DNA from: Bradyrhizobium sp. LTSP885
GTDB taxonomy: Bacteria; Pseudomonadota; Alphaproteobacteria; Rhizobiales; Xanthobacteraceae
DNA length: 64,000 bases
Direction: 5' to 3'
Assembly: GCF_000938305.1 (NCBI RefSeq)
Contig: NZ_JYMT01000038.1
Span: 492,379 to 556,378 of the forward strand
Positions 53,391-62,694 of the stretch are shown here, in pieces. The notes under the pieces were generated by a model. That model saw nothing but the letters and a program-made list of their open reading frames with translations, had not been told where the DNA came from and did no database searches. The translations under genes and the position numbers were made by a program. How positions within the stretch are numbered: position 1 is the first letter of the stretch; each line of letters opens with the position of its first letter.

Positions 53391-54353
53391 ATGTCGATGC
53401 AAACGGGATTGGCGACCTCGACCACACAGCTGCGGACCTACGCGCCGTCGACCGACGTCAGTGTCGCGGCTCCGGCGCCGCGGCTTGAGATCGCGCGCGG
53501 CCGGTCGACCGCCGCGCGGCAGAATCCGCGCACCGAGCCGGGACCAATACGCTTTGTCATCATCGCGCTGGCGGTGACCTTCCTCAGCGTCTTCGTCGTG
53601 CTGCCGCTGGTCGTGGTGTTTGCGTCGGCCTTCTCGAAAGGCGTCGGAGCGTATTTCGCGGCGCTGGCCGAGCCTGAGGCGCTCGCCGCCATCAAGCTGA
53701 CGCTGCTGGTCGCCGCGGTCTCGGTCACGCTCAATCTCGTGTTCGGCGTCGTCGCGGCCTGGGCGATCTCGAAGTTCGAATTCACCGGCAAGACCTTCCT
53801 GATCACGCTGATCGATCTGCCGTTCTCGGTCTCGCCCGTGATCTCGGGCCTCGTCTTCGTGTTGCTGTTCGGCGCGCAGGGCTATTTCGGGCCGTGGCTG
53901 CAGGCCCACAACATCCACATCCTGTTCGCGGTGCCCGGCATCGCGCTGGCGACCATCTTCGTCACCTTCCCCTTCGTGGCGCGTGCGCTGATCCCGCTGA
54001 TGCAGGAACAAGGCACCCAGGAAGAGGAGGCGGCGATCTCGCTCGGCGCCTCGGGCCTGCAGACCTTCTTCCGCGTCACGCTGCCGAACATCAAATGGGG
54101 TCTGCTCTACGGCGTGCTGCTCTGCAACGCGCGCGCCATGGGCGAGTTCGGCGCGGTTTCTGTGGTCTCCGGCCACATCCGCGGCGAGACCAACACGATG
54201 CCGCTGCTGGTCGAGATTCTCTACAATGAATATCAGTTCGTCGCGTCGTTCGCGATCGCGTCGCTGCTCGCGATGCTGGCGCTGATCACGCTGGTGGTGA
54301 AGACCGTCCTCGAGCGGCGTCTCGACGAAACCGAGGTACCCGATGGCGATTGA
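53391..54353 (+). CDS. cysW: Sulfate ABC transporter permease CysW
   Basis: 320 aa. The N-terminal 55 residues are a polar extension, then six helices. EAA loop QEEEAAISLGASGLQTFFRVTLPN; GEFGAVSVVSGHIRGETNTMPLLVEILYNEY is typical of CysW. It overlaps cysA by 11 bases. ATG 53391 with AGGGGA upstream. Confidence 0.92.
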   Translation: MSMQTGLATSTTQLRTYAPSTDVSVAAPAPRLEIARGRSTAARQNPRTEPGPIRFVIIALAVTFLSVFVVLPLVVVFASAFSKGVGAYFAALAEPEALAAIKLTLLVAAVSVTLNLVFGVVAAWAISKFEFTGKTFLITLIDLPFSVSPVISGLVFVLLFGAQGYFGPWLQAHNIHILFAVPGIALATIFVTFPFVARALIPLMQEQGTQEEEAAISLGASGLQTFFRVTLPNIKWGLLYGVLLCNARAMGEFGAVSVVSGHIRGETNTMPLLVEILYNEYQFVASFAIASLLAMLALITLVVKTVLERRLDETEVPDGD

Positions 54354-55392
54354 AGTCAAGAACATCGTGAAAAAGTTCGGCAGCTTTGCCGCGCTCGACA
54401 ATGTCGACCTCAAGGTCGCCGACGGCGAGCTGCTGGCGCTGCTCGGCCCGTCCGGCTCGGGCAAGACCACGCTGCTGCGGATCATCGCTGGCCTCGACTG
54501 GCCCGATTCCGGCGAGGTCGCGATCGACGGCGAGAACGCGCTGACCCGCGGCGCGAGCGAGCGCCAGGTCGGCTTCGTGTTCCAGCATTACGCGCTGTTC
54601 CGCCACATGACGGTGTTCGAGAACGTCGCCTTTGGCTTGCGCGTGCAGCCGCGCGCGATCCGCAAGGATGAGGCCACGATCCGCGCCCGCGTCAAGGAGC
54701 TGCTCGATCTGGTGCAACTCGATTGGCTGTCGAACCGCTATCCCAGCCAATTGTCCGGCGGCCAGCGTCAGCGTATCGCGTTGGCACGTGCGCTCGCGAT
54801 CGAGCCGCGCATCCTCTTGCTCGACGAACCCTTCGGCGCGCTCGACGCCAAGGTGCGCAAGGAGCTCAGGCAATGGCTGCGCTCGCTGCACAACGAGATC
54901 CACGTCACCTCGATCTTCGTGACCCACGACCAGGAGGAGGCGCTCGAAGTCGCCAACCGCGTGGTCGTGATGGACAAGGGCAAGATCGAACAGATCGGCA
55001 CGCCCGGCGAGGTCTATGACAATCCGGCGACCGCCTTCGTGCATGGTTTTATCGGCGAATCCATCGTGCTGCCCGTCGATGTCAGCGGTGACGCGGTCCG
55101 GCTGGACGGTCGTCCCCTGAATATCGCGGCCCATGGCGCGGCGTCCGGCGCGGCGAAGCTGTTCGTCCGCCGCCACGACATGGCGATCGGGCCGGCGGGA
55201 AGTGGCGCGCTGGATGGCGCTATCAGGCACGTCCGTTCGTTCGGCCCGATCCAGCGTGCCGAAGTCGCGCTGTCGGGCCGTGAGGGCAGCACCGTGATCG
55301 AGATCGACGCCCCCCGCGACCGCGAGCTGCAGGCCGGCGAAATCGTCTCGCTGCAGCCCCGCCGCTACCGGATTTTTGCCACCCAGGATTAG
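54343..55392 (+). CDS. cysA: Sulfate ABC transporter ATP-binding protein CysA
   Basis: 349 aa. Walker A GPSGSGKTT, signature LSGGQRQRIALARAL, Walker B LLLDEPFGALD, switch THDQEEA; a C-terminal TOBE-like domain (about 240-349). FVHGFIGES marks CysA. It energises CysTW. It overlaps cysW, so sbp-cysTWA is one unit. Confidence 0.94.
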   Translation: MAIEVKNIVKKFGSFAALDNVDLKVADGELLALLGPSGSGKTTLLRIIAGLDWPDSGEVAIDGENALTRGASERQVGFVFQHYALFRHMTVFENVAFGLRVQPRAIRKDEATIRARVKELLDLVQLDWLSNRYPSQLSGGQRQRIALARALAIEPRILLLDEPFGALDAKVRKELRQWLRSLHNEIHVTSIFVTHDQEEALEVANRVVVMDKGKIEQIGTPGEVYDNPATAFVHGFIGESIVLPVDVSGDAVRLDGRPLNIAAHGAASGAAKLFVRRHDMAIGPAGSGALDGAIRHVRSFGPIQRAEVALSGREGSTVIEIDAPRDRELQAGEIVSLQPRRYRIFATQD

Positions 55393-55405
55393 TTCGTGTA
55401 GCTCT

Positions 55406-55496
55406 TGTAGCCTGGATGGAGCGAAGCGAAATCCGGGGACTTGGCTCCGCGGATCGACTGGCCCCGGATTGCGCTCCGCTCCATCCGGGCTACGGG
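55406..55496. repeat. Palindromic intergenic repeat, family E
   Basis: TAGCCTGGATGGAGCGAAGC at one end and GCTCCATCCGGGCTA at the other, with ATCCGGGGAC and GGCCCCGGAT inside. This stem-forming element is a common rhizobial repeat. It lies after cysA and may end its transcript. Confidence 0.75.
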
Positions 55497-55529
55497 CTGC
55501 CTCGGATCGTCACGAGGGCGACGACATCG

Positions 55530-55961
55530 ATGAACGATCGGGAGCGTGCTGCAGCTGATATCAAGACGGTGCGCGCCGCGCAGACCAAGGCGATGGCCGA
55601 TCGCGACTTCGAAGCTGCGGCATCGGTCTGGACCGAAGACGTGACCATGCGCAGGGCGCTCGGCCAGGCGATCGCGGGCCGGTCCGAGTATCTCGACATG
55701 CTGTCATCCACCAGTTCCGGACAAAATCCCATCGTCTATCAGCGCACGGCCGTCACCGTGGATGTCAGCGATCGCTGGCCGCTGGCTTACGAGGAGGGCC
55801 GATGGTCCGGACACACAGGCAATGCAGACGGGCAACCGGTCATCGCCGGTCGCTATGCGGCGCAGTGGGTGAAACGGGACGGACGTTGGCTCATCCGCTC
55901 GGAAGTGTTCGTGGCCCTGACATGCGACGGCGCAGGGTGCCTGTATGAAGTGGTGCCGTAA
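55530..55961 (+). CDS. SnoaL/DUF4440-type NTF2-like protein
   Basis: 143 aa. Cone-shaped NTF2-like fold: AQTKAMADRDFEAAASVWTEDVTMRRALGQAIAGRSEYLDML, then beta strands ending GRYAAQWVKRDGRWLIRSEVFVAL. This pattern fits DUF4440/SnoaL. ATG 55530; the longer frame upstream runs through the repeat. Catalytic role unknown. Confidence 0.75.
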   Translation: MNDRERAAADIKTVRAAQTKAMADRDFEAAASVWTEDVTMRRALGQAIAGRSEYLDMLSSTSSGQNPIVYQRTAVTVDVSDRWPLAYEEGRWSGHTGNADGQPVIAGRYAAQWVKRDGRWLIRSEVFVALTCDGAGCLYEVVP

Positions 55962-55976
55962 TCGGCAAGCCCGTGA

Positions 55977-56077
55977 CTAGAGCTCCGTTCCGATTGGAAT
56001 CGGAACGGAGCTCTAGATTCTTGTTTTGACGCGTTTTCTTCACGCGAACCGGTCTCCACTTCGCTGGAAAACGCTCT
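55977..56077. repeat. Intergenic palindrome plus repeat family C (copy 2)
   Basis: 55977-56016 is a 40-base palindrome CTAGAGCTCCGTTCCGATT / AATCGGAACGGAGCTCTAG with a 2-base loop. 56019-56077 is the reverse complement of repeat C at 27741 (TTGTTTTGACGCGTTTTCTT, CGAACCGG, CACTTCGCTGGAAAACGCT). Joined, they separate two convergent genes and overlap the stop of the minus one. Confidence 0.8.
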
Positions 56078-56546
56078 AACGAGCCTTGACGGGCCGGTTG
56101 CCGTGGCTGTCTTGCGGCACGCCTCGCTGCAGCGACATGTGGGAGTGAATGCCGAGCCAGTGCCCGTCGGCCTGACGCGCGAGAATGATCGTCGCCCGCC
56201 CTGGCCGATCGAAGCGGCTGCCGTCCGCATGGAAGCCCGTGCTCGTCCAGGGCGTGATCACCGTCGCCATGCCGCCGTCGGCGCTGACCAGCACCGCAGT
56301 ATTGTCGAGGTCGAAGACGAAATCCGCCGTGCGGGGCCAGACATTGTCCCATTGCGTCTCGGTCCAGCGCGCGAGGCCGCGGATCAGTTCCTGATAGGTG
56401 CCGAACGCGATGATGTCAGGATGCCAGAACGGACGGGCGGCAGCATAGTCCACTGCCCTGACGCAGGCGGAGAACCGTTCGAGCCAATCGAAGACCGATT
56501 GGGTCGTCGTCGAATCGGCGATCGGTAGGGCTGCTTCCTGGCTCAT
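56076..56546 (-). CDS. SnoaL-like NTF2-fold protein
   Basis: 156 aa. WLERFSACVRAVDYAAARPFWHPDIIAFGTYQE and WDNVWPRTADFVFDLDN, then TVITPWTSTGFH..GRATIILARQADGHWLGIHSHMSLQRG. Similar in fold, not sequence, to the 55530 gene; a ketosteroid-isomerase/CaMKII-association-like domain. ATG 56546 with GAGGA five bases upstream. Its stop lies in repeat C. Confidence 0.7.
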   Translation of the reverse strand: MSQEAALPIADSTTTQSVFDWLERFSACVRAVDYAAARPFWHPDIIAFGTYQELIRGLARWTETQWDNVWPRTADFVFDLDNTAVLVSADGGMATVITPWTSTGFHADGSRFDRPGRATIILARQADGHWLGIHSHMSLQRGVPQDSHGNRPVKAR

Positions 56547-56753
56547 CATCTTCCTCAACGCGACCGGTATGGCAGTCTGACAGAGCCAGAAACGCACAAC
56601 GGCGTCAACGAGATAGCCTTAAGGCCGGCTGGCATAGGGTGGCCGCGCAGCACCCCGGAATGACGGCATTTGGCGGCTGAAAGTTAGCCCCTCTTCACCA
56701 TTCAGCCACGGTTGGTATGCAACAACGGCGGGCCAACCTTGGGGGTTCTTTCA

Positions 56754-57260
56754 GTGAAACGGACGACGGTTGCCCTGTTCGGGCTTCTGGTGCTTGGCGG
56801 CTGCGCCGCGGACACCAAAATCCCGGAAGAACCGACCATGTATCTCAACATGGCGCAGGCCGGCGCCGTGCTGGATAGCCAGGCGGCGGCAATCATGTTC
56901 TCGCAATACCGCCAGAATAACGGCCTCGGCTCCGTCGTGGTTGACCCCGACCTGACGAGGCTCGCCGAGCAGCAGTCGCAGGCGATGGCCGCCCGCAACA
57001 AGATGGATCACGACGTGAAGGCCCCGCTCGGCAAACGGCTGGAGGCCGGGGGCTATCCTGCGACGGTGGCCGTCGAGAACATCTCGGCCGGCTATCATAC
57101 GCTGGCGGAAGCGTTTTCGGGCTGGCGCGATTCACCGCCGCATCGGGCCAATATGCTGAAAAGTGGTGTCACAAAAATGGGCATTGCGGCGACCTATGCG
57201 CCGAACACCAAGTACAAGGTGTTCTGGACGCTCATTCTGGCAGCAACGTCAGATCGATAA
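56754..57260 (+). CDS. CAP/SCP-domain lipoprotein
   Basis: 168 aa. Lipobox LLVLGGC (Cys about residue 17). The SCP/CAP domain has QYRQNNGLGSVVVDPDLTRLAEQQSQAMAARNKMDHDV, VAVENISAGYHTLAEAFSGWRDSPPHRANML, i.e. the His-Glu-His residues of the CAP pocket. Probably an outer- or inner-membrane-anchored lipid- or peptide-binding protein. GTG 56754 with GGGGG nine bases upstream. Confidence 0.8.
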   Translation: MKRTTVALFGLLVLGGCAADTKIPEEPTMYLNMAQAGAVLDSQAAAIMFSQYRQNNGLGSVVVDPDLTRLAEQQSQAMAARNKMDHDVKAPLGKRLEAGGYPATVAVENISAGYHTLAEAFSGWRDSPPHRANMLKSGVTKMGIAATYAPNTKYKVFWTLILAATSDR

Positions 57261-57355
57261 ACTCCGCGTGATCCAACCCGCCATCTGATCGATTGACGCC
57301 GCGGCGAACTGTCGCCACGGTGCCCCGAAGTTATTTCCTCACCGAACGGTTTCGA

Positions 57356-58516
57356 ATGGATACCTCGGATTCCTCGGCGCCCGCGCAAGCGCAACCTGTG
57401 CTCGTTCTGCAAGGCGGCGGCGCGCTCGGTTCCTATCAGGCCGGCGCGTTTCAGGCACTCTGTCACGCAGGCTTCGAGCCGGAATGGATCGCCGGCATCT
57501 CGATCGGCGCCATCAATGCCGCGATCATCGCCGGCAACGACCCGGACAAGCGCGTGGCTCGCTTAAAGGAATTCTGGGAGATGGCGTCGTCGCCGGTGCC
57601 CTGGAATCCGGTCTCCACCCACGAGCGCGTCCGTTCGCTGTTCAACGAGACGAGCGCCGCCATCATCGCGACCTTCGGCGTGCCGGGCTTTTTCTCACCA
57701 CGGATTCCGCCGGCGCCGCTGTGGCCGCCCGGCAGCTCGCAATCGCTGAGCTATTACGATACGTCACCGTTGAAGAAGACGCTCGAGCGTCTCGTTGACT
57801 TTGATCGCATCAACGATCTGAAGACGCGGTTGTCGGTCGGCGCGGTCGGCGTCACCTCGGGCAATTTCCGCTACTTCGACAATCACGAGTTCAAGAAGCT
57901 CGGCAAAAAGATCGGTCCGGAGCACATCATGGCGTCCGGCGCGCTGCCGCCCGGCTTTCCGTCCGTCGTCATCGAAGGCGAGCATTACTGGGACGGCGGC
58001 ATCGCCTCCAACACGCCGCTTGATTTCGTGCTCGACGAGGAGACCGATCGCGATCTCCTGATCTTCCAGGTCGACCTGTTCAGCGCGCGGGGACGCTTGC
58101 CGGAGACATTGCTGGAAGCATCCGAGCGCGAAAAGGACATCCGCTTTTCCAGCCGGACGCGAATGAATACCGACAAGAACAAGCAGATCCACAATACCCG
58201 CTTGGCGGTGCGTGACCTGATCAGCAAGCTTCCGGAGCATTTGCAGAACGATCCGTCGGTCGAGCTGTTACGCAAGGCCGCGAAGGAGAACACCGTCACG
58301 GTGGTGCACCTGATCTACAAGAGCAAGAATTACGAGACCTCGTCAAAGGACTACGACTTCTCCCATGTCGGGATGGTCGAGCACTGGGGGGCAGGGGTCC
58401 GCGACGTCCATTTGTCGATGCGTCACAAAGAATGGCTAGAACGGCCACAGTCCGGGGAAACCATGGTGACTTACGACCTCACGGGGGACGAATCCAATCC
58501 TCCCGAAAGCAAATAG
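57356..58516 (+). CDS. Patatin-like phospholipase
   Basis: 386 aa. Oxyanion motif GGGALGSYQAGAFQAL (about 20-36), nucleophile GISIGAINAAIIAG (Ser about 50), catalytic Asp in YWDGGIASNTPLDF (about 217). C-terminal about 110 residues match the DUF3734-type tail. It hydrolyses lipid esters; the neighbour is 3-hydroxybutyrate dehydrogenase, so a link to PHB metabolism is possible. ATG 57356 begins the conserved part; upstream frame is unsupported. Confidence 0.85.
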   Translation: MDTSDSSAPAQAQPVLVLQGGGALGSYQAGAFQALCHAGFEPEWIAGISIGAINAAIIAGNDPDKRVARLKEFWEMASSPVPWNPVSTHERVRSLFNETSAAIIATFGVPGFFSPRIPPAPLWPPGSSQSLSYYDTSPLKKTLERLVDFDRINDLKTRLSVGAVGVTSGNFRYFDNHEFKKLGKKIGPEHIMASGALPPGFPSVVIEGEHYWDGGIASNTPLDFVLDEETDRDLLIFQVDLFSARGRLPETLLEASEREKDIRFSSRTRMNTDKNKQIHNTRLAVRDLISKLPEHLQNDPSVELLRKAAKENTVTVVHLIYKSKNYETSSKDYDFSHVGMVEHWGAGVRDVHLSMRHKEWLERPQSGETMVTYDLTGDESNPPESK

Positions 58517-58528
58517 GAGCGAAGAAGA

Positions 58529-59317
58529 ATGGGTACGCTGACAGGCAAGACCGCCGTTGTGACCGGCTCGACCAGCGGCATCGGATTGGCGTATGCGCGC
58601 GCTTTCGCCGGCGCCGGCGCCAATATCGTCCTCAATGGCATGGGTGTTCCGGCCGACATCGAGAAGGAACGCTCCGGCATCGAGACCGACTTCAAGGTCA
58701 AGGCCGCATATTCGCCGGCCGACATGACCAAGCCGGCCGAGATCGCCGAGATGGTCGCGCTCGGTGAAAAGACCTTCGGTTCGGTCGATATCCTGGTCAA
58801 CAATGCCGGCATCCAGTTTGTTTCGCCGATCGAGGAGTTTCCGCCGGAGAAGTGGGAAGCGATCATCGCGATCAATTTGTCGTCGGCTTTCTACGGCATC
58901 CGCGCCGCAGTGCCCGGCATGAAGAAGCGCGGCTGGGGCCGCATCATCAACACCGCCTCGGCGCACTCGCTGGTCGCCTCGCCCTTCAAGTCGGCCTATG
59001 TCGCGGCCAAGCACGGCATCGCCGGCCTGACCAAGACCGCGGCGCTCGAACTCGCGCAGTTCAAGATCACCTGCAACTGCATCTCGCCGGGCTATGTCTG
59101 GACGCCACTGGTCGAGCACCAGATTCCCGAGACCATGAAGGCGCGTAACATGACTAAGGAGCAGGTCATCAAGGACGTGCTGCTTGCCGCGCAGCCGACC
59201 AAGGAGTTCGTGACCTCGGAGCAGGTCGCAGCGCTTGCGCTGTTCCTGTGCGGCGACGATGCCGCGCAGATCACCGGCGCCAACCTCTCGATCGACGGCG
59301 GCTGGACCGCGGAGTAA
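58529..59317 (+). CDS. 3-hydroxybutyrate dehydrogenase
   Basis: 262 aa SDR. TGSTSGIGLAYARAFAGAGA (NAD site), NNAGIQFVSPIEEFP, catalytic SAHSLVASPFKSAYVAAKHG (Ser..Tyr..Lys), and QIPETMKARNMTKEQVIKDV for the lid of BDH. It oxidises (R)-3-hydroxybutyrate to acetoacetate in PHB/ketone use. It follows the patatin gene by 12 bases (GGAG ahead). Confidence 0.9.
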   Translation: MGTLTGKTAVVTGSTSGIGLAYARAFAGAGANIVLNGMGVPADIEKERSGIETDFKVKAAYSPADMTKPAEIAEMVALGEKTFGSVDILVNNAGIQFVSPIEEFPPEKWEAIIAINLSSAFYGIRAAVPGMKKRGWGRIINTASAHSLVASPFKSAYVAAKHGIAGLTKTAALELAQFKITCNCISPGYVWTPLVEHQIPETMKARNMTKEQVIKDVLLAAQPTKEFVTSEQVAALALFLCGDDAAQITGANLSIDGGWTAE

Positions 59318-59343
59318 CGCGGCGGACACGGATAACAAAGAGC

Positions 59344-59372
59344 GGCCCTGATCGGATCAGGGCCGGCTTTTG
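59344..59372 (+). terminator. Terminator after the 3-hydroxybutyrate dehydrogenase gene
   Basis: GGCCCTGAT / ATCAGGGCC with a short loop, followed by GGCTTTTGCTT. It lies between convergent genes. Confidence 0.75.
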
Positions 59373-59413
59373 CTTGAATCAGGATTGTCGAACGGTTGTT
59401 GCCGTCGGCTGTG

Positions 59414-60829
59414 TCAGCGCTTCCCGAACGCCAGTACGTGCAGCCCAAGGCGCGAGCGCACGACGTAGAACAGCAGGATCGTCTCGAACGTCAGCGAGAT
59501 CGAGGTCGAGGCCGCCGCGCCCATGCCGCCATAGCGCGGCACCAGCGCGATGCAGAGCCCGACATTCATCAGGAACGACACCGCATAGGCCGTCGCGCAG
59601 ATGCGCTGGTGGCCGAGCATGTTCAACAGCCGTTCCACCGGCCCGATCGCCGAGCGCACGGCGAGCCCGATCGCGGCGACGAACATGATGTTGTAGCCGG
59701 CCACGAAATGCGGGCCGAACAGCCATAGCAGCGGCTTGCCGAACGCCAGCAGGGCGACGGTGGCAAACAGCGACGGCCAGAACGTCCAGCTGATTGCGTG
59801 AGCGACATAGGCGGACAGCCGGTCCTTGTCGCCGAGTGCGTTGTATTCGGCGAAGCGATGCGCCGTCGTCGCCGACATCGCGTAGTGGATGAAGGACACC
59901 AGCGCCAGCGTCTTCACCACGGCAAAGTAGACGCCGACCTCCTCGGAGGAGCGGAATTGCTGCAGCACCAGCACGTCGGTGTAGCTCAGCAGCAGGTAGA
60001 AACTCTCGACCAGCATGATCGGCAGCGAGATCGCGAGCCAGCCCTTGACGTCGTAGGCCTTCTCGCCCGGTCCCATATGCGCGGCGAGGCGGCGGTTCAA
60101 CACGATGAGCTGGCCGATCGCCGCGATCCACACCGCCGCCGCGCTTGCGGCCATCGCAACGGTCGCGCCGAGATGGAGGCCAAGCGCCAGCGCGCCGGCG
60201 GTCAGGGCGATGATCAGCCCCTGGCGCACGATGAATTGCGGCATCAGGCCGAGCTGCATCCAGTCGTGGGCACGTGCGATGCCGTCCTGCGTGTTGGCCA
60301 CGACGAAGGGCGGCAAGATCAGACAGCCGATATAGAGCGGGACGATCGCGTTGGCGTCGATCCAGGGCGACAACGATCGGATCAGGCCTGCAAGCAGCAG
60401 GGCTACGACGCTGGAGGCCGCCAGCGTCATCCAGCGGCTGCCGGACAGGAAGCCGCGCAGCCGGGCGCTATCGCCGCTGGCGCGGTATTCCGGGATGATC
60501 TTCTGTGCGGAAGCGGCAATGCCGAAATCCATGGTGCTGCCGAGCAGCAGAACCCAGGTCCAGACATAGACGTAGGTGCCGTAGTCCGAGCCGCTCATCC
60601 AGCGCGCCAGCAGGATCTGAGCGAGGTAGGCAATGGCCGCGCTGACGACGCGGATGATGAAGATGGTGCCGGCGAGCCGTTTTGTAACCGTCGCCTCGCT
60701 GGTGCCGCCGACCAGGCGCGCGAGCAGGCCGCGCAGGCGCGCGACCGGGCCTGACGGCGCCGTGGGTGCGGATCGGCTCTCGAGCACGGTCAAGGCAGGA
60801 AATTCCTGAACGCCGCGAGGCGGCGGCAA
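59414..60829 (-). CDS. Oligosaccharide flippase / polysaccharide biosynthesis membrane protein
   Basis: 471 aa, about 12-14 helices. The N-terminal FIIRVVSAAIAYLAQILLARWMSGSDYGTYVYVWTW is the Wzx/RfbX MOP-family signature, with a short cytoplasmic lead. It would flip polyprenol-linked sugars or move between families of exporters. No glycosyltransferases are adjacent. The first codon (TTG 60829) is uncertain; the start may be nearer residue 15-50. Confidence 0.8.
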   Translation of the reverse strand: MPPPRGVQEFPALTVLESRSAPTAPSGPVARLRGLLARLVGGTSEATVTKRLAGTIFIIRVVSAAIAYLAQILLARWMSGSDYGTYVYVWTWVLLLGSTMDFGIAASAQKIIPEYRASGDSARLRGFLSGSRWMTLAASSVVALLLAGLIRSLSPWIDANAIVPLYIGCLILPPFVVANTQDGIARAHDWMQLGLMPQFIVRQGLIIALTAGALALGLHLGATVAMAASAAAVWIAAIGQLIVLNRRLAAHMGPGEKAYDVKGWLAISLPIMLVESFYLLLSYTDVLVLQQFRSSEEVGVYFAVVKTLALVSFIHYAMSATTAHRFAEYNALGDKDRLSAYVAHAISWTFWPSLFATVALLAFGKPLLWLFGPHFVAGYNIMFVAAIGLAVRSAIGPVERLLNMLGHQRICATAYAVSFLMNVGLCIALVPRYGGMGAAASTSISLTFETILLFYVVRSRLGLHVLAFGKR

Positions 60830-60874
60830 TGCCCTGACCTATCAACGAAACGTTAAGATTAGGTTGGATGGCCT

Positions 60875-60902
60875 CGTCGTCCCGGCCTTCGCCGGGACGA
60901 CG
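60875..60902. repeat. Short hairpin related to repeat family A
   Basis: CGTCGTCCCGGC / GCCGGGACGACG, a perfect stem with a CTTC-type loop; its ends match the family A ends. It lies between a flippase gene start and the DsbD-like gene stop. Confidence 0.6.
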
Positions 60903-60905
60903 GCA

Positions 60906-61745
60906 TCAATTCAAATTAATATTGAATTCGTAGCTCTTGCCGCCGCCGACCAGTGTCAGCTTCAGGGCGGCGCCCTCCGGGTTGGCGCCGGGGGGCAAGC
61001 CATCGAGCTCGAAGATGAAGCGCTTCACGCCTGCCGGCGACTGCTCGACCAGCTTCGGTACCGGCAGCGCCCAGTCCGGCGTCGGCCCCTCGACGTACAG
61101 GCTGAGATCCTTGGTCTCGGGCGCGGTCACGTCGACCAGCACGTTGTTCTTGCCGTCGCGCTTGACGTCGCGGATCGTCAGCGGGTTGGGATCGCCGATA
61201 TTGGCGGGCTTCGGCACGGCGTTGAGGGCTTCCGACAATGCGCCGTCCTCGGTGCTCGCGACGCTCGCGAATGCAAGCTCGGCCTTCGCTTCCACGGGCA
61301 CGCACAGCTTCTCGCACACCGCGTAGTTGATGTCGGCGCGCAAGGTCAGCGGCTTGTCGGGATTCTTCGCGACGATGCGCAGCGGCAGCACCACCTGATG
61401 CTTGTAGCCGAGCGACGTGCCGCCGGCGCCGTCGTCGAATTGCCGCGGCGCCGGCCACATCACGGTCACCGCTTCGACATTTTCCGACTTGGAGAAATCG
61501 AACCGCGGCGGCACGCCGGAATCGCCCGGCGTCCGCCAGTAGGTTTTCCATCCGTCCTGCAGCTGGAAGGCGATGCCGCCGAGCAGCACCGCGCCGCTGC
61601 GCGATCCCGCGAGCAGCCTGACCGCGGAATGCGTATCCTGCAGCCACGGCGAGGCGTCGTCGGCGCGAACCTCGTTTGCCATACATGCGACAGACAGAAT
61701 GGCGGCAAAGCCGAAGGCGGCCCGCAGGGGAACTATGACGGTCAT
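60906..61745 (-). CDS. DsbD N-terminal-like domain protein (periplasmic thiol-disulfide reductase-like)
   Basis: 279 aa. Signal peptide about 1-27. Region WKTYWRTPGDSGVPPRFDFSKSENV and YAVCEKLCVPVEAKAELAF (CxxxC, about 143-147) match the DsbD alpha domain (PF11412), which accepts electrons from DsbD's membrane part. No membrane helices or thioredoxin domain here, so a lone periplasmic partner. ATG 61745; the frame upstream is unsupported. Confidence 0.8.
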   Translation of the reverse strand: MTVIVPLRAAFGFAAILSVACMANEVRADDASPWLQDTHSAVRLLAGSRSGAVLLGGIAFQLQDGWKTYWRTPGDSGVPPRFDFSKSENVEAVTVMWPAPRQFDDGAGGTSLGYKHQVVLPLRIVAKNPDKPLTLRADINYAVCEKLCVPVEAKAELAFASVASTEDGALSEALNAVPKPANIGDPNPLTIRDVKRDGKNNVLVDVTAPETKDLSLYVEGPTPDWALPVPKLVEQSPAGVKRFIFELDGLPPGANPEGAALKLTLVGGGKSYEFNINLN

Positions 61746-61852
61746 GAGACCGTCTTTACCTGCAACTTTCGTTGCAAACCATTGAATTGCTTGTGATGCA
61801 CCGCCGCAAGGCGCGCGCAGCTTGATTGACAGAAGCGCCACCCAATATCAGG

Positions 61853-62542
61853 ATGCCAAATCAGCAGGAAAGGCCTTTGCGGATGCGCCCTGAAGGCAAG
61901 GAAACCAAGACACGCAAGACGACGCGGGCCAAGAGCGCTGGCATCGGCCATAACGCGGCCGATGAGGGCTATCTCGACGGTCAGTTGCTGATCGCGATGC
62001 CGGTGATGAACGACCCGCGCTTCGAGCGCTCCGTGATCTACATGTGCGCCCATTCCTCCGAAGGCGCCATGGGCATCATCGTCAACCGCCCCGCCGGCAG
62101 CATCGATTTTCCCGGCCTGCTGGTCCAGCTCGACATCATCGAGAAGGCCGACCAGATCCTGCTGCCGGAAAATGCCGAGATGATGAAGGTGATGAAGGGC
62201 GGCCCGGTCGATACCGGCCGTGGCTTCGTGCTGCATTCCAGCGACTTCTACATCCAGGACGCGACGCTGAACATCGACGACGGTATCTCGCTGACTGCAA
62301 CCGTCGACATCCTCAAGGCGATTGCCAAGGGCGCCGGCCCCAAGCACGCGATCCTGGCGCTGGGCTATGCCGGCTGGGCGCCGGGCCAGCTCGAGAACGA
62401 GATCCAGCACAATGGCTGGCTGCACTGCGACGCCGATCCGGAGCTGATCTTCGGCGACGATGTCGACGAGAAGTATTTGCGCGCCCTGCGCAAGATTGGC
62501 ATCGACCCCGGCATGCTGTCCAACGAAGCTGGCCACGCGTAG
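61853..62542 (+). CDS. YqgE/AlgH family protein
   Basis: 229 aa. LDGQLLIAMPVMNDPRFERSVIYMCAHSSEGAMGIIVNRPAGSI and GYAGWAPGQLENEIQHNGWL are the family hallmarks (DUF179). The protein is cytoplasmic with unknown function; AlgH affects alginate regulation in Pseudomonas. A basic N-terminus (KETKTRKTTRAKS) precedes the domain. The start may be 61853 or 61883 (AGGAAAGG nine bases upstream). Confidence 0.85.
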   Translation: MPNQQERPLRMRPEGKETKTRKTTRAKSAGIGHNAADEGYLDGQLLIAMPVMNDPRFERSVIYMCAHSSEGAMGIIVNRPAGSIDFPGLLVQLDIIEKADQILLPENAEMMKVMKGGPVDTGRGFVLHSSDFYIQDATLNIDDGISLTATVDILKAIAKGAGPKHAILALGYAGWAPGQLENEIQHNGWLHCDADPELIFGDDVDEKYLRALRKIGIDPGMLSNEAGHA

Positions 62543-62582
62543 GCTGTCGCTGACGTATCGCGCAAGCGTGCCGCATTCTCGG

Positions 62583-62694
62583 CGTCGTCCCTGCGAAAGC
62601 AGGGACCCATAACCACCGCTCAACATCATTGAAGGCGCTGGGGCCACAGCCTCGCGCAATCGCGTGCGGTCGTGGTTATGGGTCCCGGCGAAAG
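62583..62694. repeat. Palindromic intergenic repeat, family A (copy 2), interrupted by an IS element
   Basis: GTCGTCCCTGCGAAAGCAGG at the left arm, ACCCATAACCACC and GGTTATGGGTCC inside, as in the copy at 19350-19472. The expected right arm (about CGGGACGAC) is missing; the sequence changes after about 62694 to IS-type DNA. Confidence 0.65.
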
